Below are positions 1 to 5,695 of a stretch of DNA of 11,887 nucleotides, in pieces. Location of the stretch: the NCBI GenBank assembly GCA_003354055.1, contig PIVQ01000159.1, positions 1 to 11,887 of the forward strand. The letters run 5' to 3'. The translations under genes and the position numbers were made by a program. This DNA is from Desulfobacteraceae bacterium. Lineage in GTDB: Bacteria; Desulfobacterota; Desulfobacteria; Desulfobacterales; Desulfobacteraceae. The notes under the pieces were generated by a model. The model ran no database searches and was not told the origin of the DNA. It worked only from the letters and a program-made list of their open reading frames with translations. Every line of letters begins with the position of its first letter. The stretch's first letter is position 1.

Positions 1-783
1 TATAATGCCAGCTGTCATGGAAGAGAGTATTAAATCGGACCCAAAAGTCTGCGCCAATCCGACAGAGAGCAAAACCGCTCCAATCAATACAAACAGATTG
101 TTTTCTGAATTACCTCTGCGTCGTACAAACAGAACGATGCCGTAACCCACGACGGCACCGATAACAATGGCGCCCCCAATGTCTCTGCCAAAATGCAAAA
201 CACTGCTCAGAATGGATTGAGATTCGCCGCTTAATCGTTGCGCCACATTGGATGCAATACCGTACAACGCCATTGCCAGCACATCATCAAGAGCGACAAT
301 CGCAACCAAGGTTGTTGTTAAAACACCGGCAGCTTTATACTCCCAGATAACACCCATTGTACTGGCGGGGTCAGTTGCGGAAGAAATAGCCCCAAGGACG
401 ATTCCCACAACCAGAGCGTAGGTAAAATTATCCAGGGCCAGGTAAACGACTACAAAACTACCAATGGCAACCAATGTACTGGCCAGCAACCCTTCAATAA
501 TCAATATCGTTGAAAATTTACGGGCATATTTCTTCAGTTCCCGAAATTCCAATTCCGCACCAACCAAAAAACCGATGATGCCAAGTGCAATAAAACTCAA
601 TGGGGTTAACGTCTTCACTGTTTCGATCGGAATAAGATTGATTCCCTGCCCCCCCAGCGCAACTCCCGCCAGGATATATCCAAGGACTTGCGGTCCCCTC
701 ATCCGTTTGGTCAAGCCGGAACTAATCAATCCACCCAGCACTGCCAGTGCCAACACCAATATTACACTTCCATGCAACTCCAT
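1..783 (-). CDS. CPA-family cation:proton antiporter (KefB/NhaP-like membrane domain), 3' end outside window
   Basis: An open frame of 261 codons reads from ATG at 783 to the left edge without a stop, so only the N-terminal part is present. The protein is very hydrophobic, with about seven or eight predicted membrane segments. Two family hallmarks are visible: SATDPAS near residues 135-141 (the unwound-helix TDP motif) and LDD at 165-167, the tandem-aspartate ion-binding site typical of electrogenic CPA exchangers. Family knowledge says it exchanges Na+ or K+ for H+ across the inner membrane. The exact ion cannot be read from sequence. The start is supported by AGGGG about 10 nt upstream. Only one base separates it from the stop of the upstream helix-turn-helix gene, so the two are almost certainly cotranscribed. 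The C-terminal half, including any RCK/TrkA-N domain, is not visible. Confidence 0.9.
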   Translation of the reverse strand, partial: MELHGSVILVLALAVLGGLISSGLTKRMRGPQVLGYILAGVALGGQGINLIPIETVKTLTPLSFIALGIIGFLVGAELEFRELKKYARKFSTILIIEGLLASTLVAIGSFVVVYLALDNFTYALVVGIVLGAISSATDPASTMGVIWEYKAAGVLTTTLVAIVALDDVLAMALYGIASNVAQRLSGESQSILSSVLHFGRDIGGAIVIGAVVGYGIVLFVRRRGNSENNLFVLIGAVLLSVGLAQTFGSDLILSSMTAGII

Positions 784-784
784 T

Positions 785-1050
785 TTAAAATTCCCCTGTG
801 ATAATTCGGTAGGCGGACTTGGCATCTGAACAAGCAAGAGCGACTTCACGAACGTTTATATTTTTAAAAAAACTGACCACCGTAGCAAGAACCTTCAAGT
901 ATTCTTTTCTGATAAACCGCCAGGAGGTTCCTGCTTTCCCCCAAGAAGTATTCCTTTTTTAACCCAGGATACAACGGTTGTTTCCGTTACTTTGAGGTAA
1001 AATCCAACATCCTCAAGTGCCCAAGCCTTACCCGTCTCGCCCCCCACCAT
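785..1050 (-). pseudogene. Excisionase/MerR-like helix-turn-helix protein interrupted by a -1 frameshift
   Basis: Zero-frame reading from ATG 1050 gives a winged-HTH start (ALEDVGFYLKVTETTVVSWV, KKGIL), then drifts out of the family and stops at 895. Shifting -1 after codon 39 restores the textbook excisionase-fold ending, AGTSWRFIRKEYL (compare G..WRF+KEDL), and the frame stays open to TAA at 785, one base before the antiporter ATG. The joined product is 88 residues; its last 35 residues are not recognised. The shift lies at a run of five G followed by AAA (935-942 on the plus strand). A sixth G, or a slip on G GGA AAG, gives the same protein. It could be a real lesion, a sequencing error or programmed frameshifting. 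A TTG at 1077 would extend the frame, but it overlaps the predicted -10 box, so ATG 1050 is preferred. Likely role: local DNA-binding regulator of the antiporter (inference). Confidence 0.72.
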
Positions 1051-1076
1051 TCCAATATTAGTATTGCGAAACTTCA

Positions 1077-1106
1077 ATCTTACAACAAAATTGCATTATT
1101 TGTCAA
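1077..1106 (-). promoter_or_regulatory. Sigma-70-type promoter of the HTH-antiporter operon
   Basis: On the minus strand a perfect TTGACA (plus coordinates 1101-1106) is followed after 18 bases by TAAGAT (1077-1082; 4 of 6 matches to consensus). Transcription would begin about 20 nt before the ATG at 1050. This argues against the TTG at 1077 as start. Confidence 0.6.
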
Positions 1107-1258
1107 TAAAAATGAAAAATAGTTCGTTTTTAGAGAGTCCTTGGGATTCATGCCACATAAAACACGGGGGGTGTTGATCTTTTATAGATAGAGATGATAT
1201 TTTACAGAAAGGCAACAGACCACCATAACACTTGTCTGAACCGGACAGACGTGTACTC
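1107..1258. other. Divergent intergenic region with two small inverted repeats
   Basis: This is the upstream region of the COG2403 gene. It holds a short hairpin, AACAC-GGGGG-GTGTT (1161-1175), and an inverted repeat, GTCTG N7 CAGAC (1234-1250), just before the ribosome binding site, where a repressor could sit. A weak plus-strand promoter is possible (TTGATC at 1174-1179, 18 bases, then TATTTT), but its match is poor. Confidence 0.3.
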
Positions 1259-1264
1259 AGGAGG
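1259..1264 (+). promoter_or_regulatory. Strong ribosome binding site that fixes the start at 1272
   Basis: A perfect AGGAGG lies 7 nt before ATG 1272. The open frame extends further upstream to an ATG at 1194, but that start has no comparable site, and its 26 extra residues do not resemble the family N-terminus. Confidence 0.8.
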
Positions 1265-1271
1265 GACAGCC

Positions 1272-2591
1272 ATGGTAGAAAACGTGATCATAATGGGGGC
1301 GGCTGGACGCGACTTTCACAACTTCAATGTTTATTTCAGAGACAACAGAAGATACAATGTCATAGCATTTACCGCGACCCAGATCCCCAATATCGAAAAC
1401 CGACGTTATCCCCGAAAGCTTGCCGGCGGCCTTTATCCCCAAGGGATCCCCATCCATCCGGAAACGGATATTATCCCTCTGATCAAAAATCACAAAATCG
1501 ACCTGGTATCCTTTTCCTACAGCGATATCAGCCACACGGAAGTGATGCACAAGGGGTCTATGGTCAATGCCGCGGGAGCCGACTTCGTGATAATCGCAGC
1601 CCCCTATACCATGCTGAAATCGAATAAGAAAATCATCTCCGTCTGTGCCGTCAGAACCGGGTGCGGAAAATCCCAGGCCAGCCGGGAAATATACCGGATC
1701 CTGACAAGGATGGGAAAAAAGTCGATCCTGGTCCGTCACCCCATGCCATACGGCGACCTGCAGCGTGAAGCGGTTCAGCGCTATTCCACCTTTACCGATC
1801 TTGACAGACACCACTGCACCATAGAAGAGCGGGAAGAGTTCGAACCGGTCATAGAGATGGGAGCAGTGATTTACGCTGGCATAGACTATGAAAAGGTTTT
1901 AAGGGAGGCGGAAAAGGAGGCGGAGATCATTATCTGGGACGGCGGAAACAATGACACACCTTTCTTTCATCCCGACCTGAGTATCGTGCTTTTCGACCCT
2001 CACCGCCCGGGACACGAAAGATCCTACCATCCTGGAGAGACCAACATGCTTATGGCTGATATTGCCGTAATCAACAAGGTGGACACAGCCGATCGGGAAA
2101 ATATCCAGGAGGTACGAAGTACCATTGAAACGCATAATCCCGATGCTACCATCCTCCAGGCAGATTCTATAATCACGGCGGAGAATCCGGACCGGATCAG
2201 GGGGAAACGCGTACTGGTAGTGGAAGACGGCCCCACCCTGACCCACGGCGGGATGCGGTTCGGTGCCGGCATTGTCGCAGCACAGAGGTTCGGTGCAGCG
2301 GAGATCGTGGACCCGACACCCTGGCTCTCAGGATCCTTTAAAGAGTTATTCAAGACATACCCGCACATCGGCCCCCTTCTCCCGGCGATGGGATACAGCA
2401 AGCAGCAAATATCGGACATGGAACAGACCATCAAAAATGTCCCCTGTGATTTGGTGATTCTCGGAACCACCAGCGACCTGACCCGACTCATCTCCATTGA
2501 GAAGCCGACAATCCGCATCCGATACGAGTACAGGGACCATGGTCTCCCTACACTTGCGGCAGAGATCTCCCGGCGCATTGATTCATGGTAA
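1272..2591 (+). CDS. COG2403 P-loop NTPase, cyclic 2,3-diphosphoglycerate synthetase-like
   Basis: The product is 439 residues, the usual size for this family. It opens with a Rossmann-like strand and the family signature VIIMGAAGRDFHNFNVYFRD (residues 6-24). Next come ATQIP near 35-39, YSDISH near 83-88 and a Walker-A-like VRTGCGKSQ (127-135). After that are HPMPYGDL, WDGGNND, DPHRPGHE, HPGETN and an NKVDTA guanine-specificity-like motif. Archaeal relatives make the osmolyte cyclic 2,3-diphosphoglycerate from 2,3-bisphosphoglycerate and ATP. Bacterial members are usually called predicted GTPases and have no established role. No signal peptide or membrane segment is seen, so it should be cytoplasmic. 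It stands alone, divergent from the HTH-antiporter pair and converging on the MrpD-like gene with 66 bases between stops. Family assignment is firm; the reaction is not known. Confidence 0.85.
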   Translation: MVENVIIMGAAGRDFHNFNVYFRDNRRYNVIAFTATQIPNIENRRYPRKLAGGLYPQGIPIHPETDIIPLIKNHKIDLVSFSYSDISHTEVMHKGSMVNAAGADFVIIAAPYTMLKSNKKIISVCAVRTGCGKSQASREIYRILTRMGKKSILVRHPMPYGDLQREAVQRYSTFTDLDRHHCTIEEREEFEPVIEMGAVIYAGIDYEKVLREAEKEAEIIIWDGGNNDTPFFHPDLSIVLFDPHRPGHERSYHPGETNMLMADIAVINKVDTADRENIQEVRSTIETHNPDATILQADSIITAENPDRIRGKRVLVVEDGPTLTHGGMRFGAGIVAAQRFGAAEIVDPTPWLSGSFKELFKTYPHIGPLLPAMGYSKQQISDMEQTIKNVPCDLVILGTTSDLTRLISIEKPTIRIRYEYRDHGLPTLAAEISRRIDSW

Positions 2592-2657
2592 AATTGGCCT
2601 GTGGCAAAGAGAGACGCATGGCGGATTGTTAATCTTTACCCTAAAAAATCCTATTGG

Positions 2658-4430
2658 TCAGGTTATTATAAATACCAGGAGTATGGATAAAATAGCCATA
2701 GCCGCCCCTATACCTATGGGAAGGGTTCCCTGAACAAGATCACTGTATACCTGTTTCTTTTTATAAAACAAATGCTTATCCCGGAATCCCTGAAGAAGCC
2801 AGAGATTAACGGCAAAAAACAATGCTGTATGGGTCGTTACTTTTTGTAAAAAGCCGGACACCCTTTTTACAACCCCAATGAGGATACCCTCGAACAGCCG
2901 GTTCAAGGAATTTAGGCCCTTATCCAGTATATGGTAGGCAAACCGCCCCAGTTTCCGATAGATCCAGTCGGCATCCAGGTTCCGACCCTTTACCTCGGGC
3001 ACATAATAGCCCGACATAATCAGCAGGGTAAAGGCAAAGGCACCAAACATCAGCAATTGGAGTTGCCCCACCACATGGGCGCCGGTATAGGGTTCATAAT
3101 CCACAGCAAAAGGCAGGAGATCATAAAGAGGCTGGTAATATACACCCAACCCCACGCAGATGGAGGCAGCAATCCCCATGGCCAGCAGCATGTTCAGGGG
3201 TGGTTCTTTTGCCCGGATACCGGCATCACGGCCGAAAAAGGTAAAAAACGGCACCTTAATACCTGCATGATCCACCACGCCTGTGGAGGCAAACTGGAGT
3301 ACCAGCCAAACCAGGAATATTTGCTCTTGGGCGGAAGCTGCAACGATCATGGATTTGGAAACAAACCCGGAAAACAACGGAAAAGCTGCTATGGAGGCAG
3401 CCCCCACCATACAGAACACACAGGTCAAGGGCATGGTTTTATAGAGTCCGCCTATTTCCGTACACTTTATCTTGCCCGTCATCTGGAGAACGGAACCTGC
3501 CGCCATGAACAAGAGTGCCTTGTAGATAATATGGCAGAAGGCATGGGCCACGACCCCGTTCAGGGCCAGTTCGGTACCGATGCCGATCCCGACCAACATA
3601 AAGCCGACCTGATTCATAAGACTGTAGGACAGCACCCGGCGGATATCGTTTTCCAAAACCGCGTAAAAAATCGGAATCGTCACCATGAACAGACCGATTA
3701 AAATGAGCAGATCAGTACCCGGAAAAGTTCTGATGAGCAGATACACAGCCGATTTTGTGGTAAATGCACTTAAGAAAACAGTAGAGGTAGGGGTTCCCAT
3801 AGGATATGCATCCGGCAACCAGGCATGAAGCGGTATGGCCGCGGCATTCAGGGCAATACCGATGAAAATAAGCCAGGAAGAAGGTCCATCAAGCCCAATA
3901 TAATCAAAGGCAATGGTGCCGGTTTCATGTATGTAAAATACAATACCTGCCAGCAGAAACAATCCGCCTGCCAGATGGACAAGGATATACCGGTAAGCAG
4001 CTTCCCGCGACGCCTTGGTCCGTGAAGCGATGATCAGAAATGTAGAAGAAACCGCCATGATTTCCCAGAACAGGTAAAGGGAGAGAAGATCCCCTGCCAG
4101 CACAACCCCGAGGGTGGATCCGGCATAGACCAGACCCGATACATGCTGGAGATTGTCCTCTACCTTCAGGGCAAACAGCACCCCTATAAAGGTCATGATG
4201 GTGAATACAAGTGCAAAAACGTAGGAGAGCTTGTCCACCCGCCCCAGAATCAGATCATATCCCAAAAATTCAACGGTCCAGGAATTTCCCAACGGCGTGT
4301 TGATCAGAGCTATGAAAACAACTACCGGCAGGGCCAGCATAAAGGCCCGTTGTACATTCCCCCGTAAAATCGGGATTAGCACAGCGCCTAAGATAAGAAT
4401 AAATGCAGGAGGAAGAATATCAGTCATCAT
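2658..4430 (-). CDS. MrpD/NuoL-like ion-translocating antiporter subunit (Na+/H+ antiporter subunit D)
   Basis: The product is 590 residues with about 14 or more membrane segments, from the proton-conducting membrane transporter family shared by Mrp antiporters, complex I (NuoL/M/N) and membrane hydrogenases. Key charged residues are present: Glu123 in LFWEIMAVSS, His202 in PLHAWLPDA, Lys226 in TTKSAVY, Lys304 in HIIYKALLF and Lys359 in SGFVSKS. It also has SYSLMNQVGFM (268-278). After about residue 480 it has a long amphipathic stretch and a final membrane helix, recalling the lateral extension of MrpA/NuoL but shorter. It should move H+ and perhaps Na+ across the inner membrane. No other Mrp subunit (A-C, E-G) is in the window. 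It is the last gene of a three-gene operon: its start overlaps the end of the 81-residue gene by 11 bases, with GAGGA 5 nt upstream. Start at 4430 or 4427 (MM) cannot be separated. Confidence 0.9.
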   Translation of the reverse strand: MMTDILPPAFILILGAVLIPILRGNVQRAFMLALPVVVFIALINTPLGNSWTVEFLGYDLILGRVDKLSYVFALVFTIMTFIGVLFALKVEDNLQHVSGLVYAGSTLGVVLAGDLLSLYLFWEIMAVSSTFLIIASRTKASREAAYRYILVHLAGGLFLLAGIVFYIHETGTIAFDYIGLDGPSSWLIFIGIALNAAAIPLHAWLPDAYPMGTPTSTVFLSAFTTKSAVYLLIRTFPGTDLLILIGLFMVTIPIFYAVLENDIRRVLSYSLMNQVGFMLVGIGIGTELALNGVVAHAFCHIIYKALLFMAAGSVLQMTGKIKCTEIGGLYKTMPLTCVFCMVGAASIAAFPLFSGFVSKSMIVAASAQEQIFLVWLVLQFASTGVVDHAGIKVPFFTFFGRDAGIRAKEPPLNMLLAMGIAASICVGLGVYYQPLYDLLPFAVDYEPYTGAHVVGQLQLLMFGAFAFTLLIMSGYYVPEVKGRNLDADWIYRKLGRFAYHILDKGLNSLNRLFEGILIGVVKRVSGFLQKVTTHTALFFAVNLWLLQGFRDKHLFYKKKQVYSDLVQGTLPIGIGAAMAILSILLVFIIT

Positions 4431-4665
4431 AGTAATCCTCTTTTCGCATAAGTATTTTTCTCAAGAAGTTGGCAACAAATATGAGCGTGACATAGGATAT
4501 AAAACCGAATACCGCGTAAAACCCGTAAAAATGCTCAACATAGAATTCACCATGCATGTCTACAAAGCTTTCCGCAATCAATACCAGGACAAGGGCTATA
4601 AAAAATCCTTTTTGAAAGCGGCGTACATTTTTAGGGTCATCAAAAATTGTTAATCCCTTTTTCAT
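4420..4665 (-). CDS. Small two-TM protein, partner of the MrpD-like subunit
   Basis: The product is 81 residues. A basic N-terminal segment (KNVRRFQKG) leads into membrane segment 1 (about 19-34), a short loop rich in His and acidic residues (VDMHGEFYVEHF) and segment 2 (about 47-66, FYAVFGFISYVTLIFVANFL). The acidic tail ends MRKEDYYDD. I recall similar small proteins, with a central G/FYA.FGF helix and a terminal EDYYD, encoded next to lone MrpD-like subunits in proteobacteria; none has an assigned function that I know of. Translation looks good: AAAGGA lies about 8 nt before the ATG, and the stop overlaps the MrpD-like start by 11 bases, which suggests translational coupling and a stoichiometric partner. 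Subunit role is inference. Confidence 0.85.
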   Translation of the reverse strand: MKKGLTIFDDPKNVRRFQKGFFIALVLVLIAESFVDMHGEFYVEHFYGFYAVFGFISYVTLIFVANFLRKILMRKEDYYDD

Positions 4666-4688
4666 TGTTTAATCCTTTTCCGGGTATC

Positions 4689-4832
4689 TCAATGTGAATG
4701 GGAGAATATGTAAATAAAATAAATAACAGCCGCACATAGAACAATGTGGAAAGTCGTTTTGAATCCAGGATCTTCTTCATGCTCCAGGACTTCAAATGTC
4801 TTGTTTTTGAATTTTTTCTTCTTAATTTTCAT
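4689..4832 (-). CDS. 47-residue single-TM protein, first gene of the MrpD-like operon
   Basis: Reading from ATG 4832 gives a 47-residue protein with a very basic start (MKIKKKKFKNK), an acidic segment (EVLEHEEDPGFK), one membrane helix (about residues 26-42) and a His-ending tail (IFSHSH). The frame is open much further upstream, but AAGGA at 4841-4845 sits 8 nt before this ATG, and the upstream codons fall in a strongly structured leader, so the longer form is unlikely. ATG 4838 (two residues longer) is a possible alternative. It is 23 bases before the 81-residue gene on the same strand. The positive-inside charge pattern suggests a cytoplasmic N-terminus. Not recognised as a named family; an accessory role for the antiporter is inference. 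Confidence 0.7.
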   Translation of the reverse strand: MKIKKKKFKNKTFEVLEHEEDPGFKTTFHIVLCAAVIYFIYIFSHSH

Positions 4833-4859
4833 ATTCATTTTCCTTAAAATGCTTTTGCT

Positions 4860-4951
4860 CTCCAAGGCAGGTACCCTTTGGAGCAGCCGGTGTCCGGTAC
4901 TATGGAAACCGCATGCATGCAGAGTTTCGGCAGGAACGTGATAGTACCTGC
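4860..4951 (-). promoter_or_regulatory. Structured 5' leader with alternative pairings (riboswitch-like candidate)
   Basis: In minus-strand RNA sense, the 11-base segment GCAGGTACTAT (4951-4941) has three exclusive partners. GGTACTAT can pair with ATAGTACC (4903-4896), closing a stem with inner arm GAAAC/GTTTC (4928-4924 with 4909-4905). GCAGGTAC can pair with GTACCTGC (4874-4867). GCAGG can pair with CCTGC (4934-4930). The GTACCTG segment is the loop of another hairpin, CTCCAAAGG/CCTTGGAG (4883-4875 with 4867-4860), placed 14 bases before the ribosome binding site of the 47-residue gene. Such exclusive pairing is what an on/off leader needs. It does not match any riboswitch consensus I can recall. 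A plus-strand RNA would show the same symmetry, so orientation is inferred from the downstream gene. Confidence 0.45.
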
Positions 4952-5037
4952 GATGAATATCCAAAAATTCTCTAACATTGGATTTTAGAAAATGACAGCA
5001 AGTAAGGTGTGACAAAAGCGAGACCAGGACAGTCGGG

Positions 5038-5092
5038 AACGGTAATTGAGGCTATGGCATCCATGGATTAGCCTTTTTAATTTTTTACCGTT
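5038..5092. repeat. Large nested inverted repeat
   Basis: Outer arms AACGGTAA (5038-5045) and TTACCGTT (5085-5092) enclose inner arms AGGCTA (5049-5054) and TAGCCT (5069-5074), with the palindrome ATCCATGGAT (5059-5068) in the loop. On the plus strand the inner hairpin is followed by a T-rich run, like an intrinsic terminator, but no plus-strand gene ends here. It may terminate an untranslated transcript or act as a binding site upstream of the MrpD-like operon. Confidence 0.45.
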
Positions 5093-5376
5093 GTTTGTGC
5101 TCATATCAGGATCGGAATGATGATGTAGTCGCAACAGCGCCGGAGTATAATCCAACTACAATGCTTAAAAATTCTCACCAATCCCAAAGCCACCAATATA
5201 TGAATCGGCCCTTCGGCCATTGAAACCTGCTCAGCCCCCGTTCCATGACAACGCCCCTCTGATTAAATCCCAAATTCAACCTTCTTTCATTTGAAGTTTC
5301 AAATTGAGCTCAAATTCCAAAAATAATACGGTATAGCTTTTTGCAGTGGGGTGTTCCGGCGAGTGGGGATTATTGA
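5093..5376. other. Non-coding region, no supported gene
   Basis: About 280 bases with no convincing protein or RNA gene. It contains a small GGCC-CTTC-GGCC hairpin (about 5207-5218) and, on the minus strand, a 23-codon Trp-rich frame (5175-5246) with a GAGGGG site in front. That frame is too short to call a gene on sequence alone. Confidence 0.4.
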
Positions 5377-5410
5377 TGACCTGAAGGTCACACGTAACCT
5401 AAAGGTCACA
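5377..5410. promoter_or_regulatory. Two tandem palindromic operator-like sites
   Basis: Site 1 is a perfect dyad, TGACCT-GA-AGGTCA (5377-5390). Site 2 is a near-perfect dyad, GTAACC-TAAA-GGTCAC (5394-5409). Their centres are 18 bp apart, and AAGGTCACA recurs at 5384-5392 and 5402-5410. The pattern suits cooperative binding of a dimeric regulator. Neither the regulator nor the target promoter can be named; the closest downstream minus-strand genes are the MrpD-like operon, more than 500 bases away. Confidence 0.4.
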
Positions 5411-5489
5411 ACGTAGAGCGCTGTTGAACAATGCCGCGGATCAGTTGCCGAAACATCCATTTAGACTTTAGTTTTTTATATCGTTTGTC

Positions 5490-5517
5490 TTATGATCGTG
5501 CAAGGAGAAATTATAAT
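5490..5517 (+). promoter_or_regulatory. Possible plus-strand promoter ahead of hairpins
   Basis: A perfect TATAAT (5512-5517) lies 16 bases after TTATGA (5490-5495), a weak -35 match. A transcript from here would begin with the hairpin at 5546-5574 and the palindrome at 5581-5608 and has no good open frame, so a small RNA is conceivable. No terminator is visible after the palindrome. Confidence 0.22.
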
Positions 5518-5545
5518 ACTTTTTGAAGAAAAACGTTAAAGTACT

Positions 5546-5574
5546 ATGCACCGGTCAGAATTCCGGTGATGCAT
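5546..5574. repeat. Hairpin-forming inverted repeat
   Basis: Arms CACCGG (5549-5554) and CCGGTG (5563-5568) are separated by 8 bases. The pairing can extend through ATG (5546-5548) and CAT (5572-5574) if three bases bulge out. It ends 6 bases before a perfect 28-bp palindrome. Confidence 0.45.
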
Positions 5575-5580
5575 ATTTTA

Positions 5581-5608
5581 CATCTCCATGACAATTGTCA
5601 TGGAGATG
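5581..5608. repeat. Perfect 28-bp palindrome
   Basis: CATCTCCATGACAA is followed at once by its exact reverse complement, with no spacer and no mismatch. It lies about 90 bases past the stop of the cNMP-fold gene, where a terminator might sit, but there is no T-run on either strand. The zero-length loop favours a protein-binding site, or a stem with a small melted loop. Confidence 0.6.
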
Positions 5609-5695
5609 CGGCCCTAACTTCCGGGCAAAGCGTTGTAAAGGCCGGAAAAATCGATTCGTGCTGAAATCAATCAATAATTGCGACCCCAATATCCA

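Noticed and set aside
464..829. 121-codon plus-strand open frame
   Set aside because: It lies antisense to the antiporter N-terminus, has a low-complexity composition and no ribosome binding site.
1194..1271. N-terminal extension of the COG2403 gene to an ATG at 1194
   Set aside because: A perfect AGGAGG 7 nt before ATG 1272 and the family N-terminus both support the shorter form.
1257..1814. 185-codon minus-strand frame inside the COG2403 gene
   Set aside because: Shadow of a well-supported gene; no family features.
4860..4951. Assignment of the leader to a named riboswitch class (TPP, cobalamin, c-di-GMP, fluoride, Na+-I)
   Set aside because: The conserved core sequences I can recall for these classes are absent or cannot be confirmed by eye.
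4833..5015. Upstream extension of the 47-residue gene
   Set aside because: The extra residues fall in the structured leader, are Cys/His-rich and not membrane-like, and the good ribosome binding site is internal at 4841-4845.
5523..5591. TTG-initiated 22-codon plus-strand frame after an AAGGAG
   Set aside because: The spacing from AAGGAG to TTG is about 14 nt, the frame runs through a hairpin and palindrome, and the product is not recognisable.
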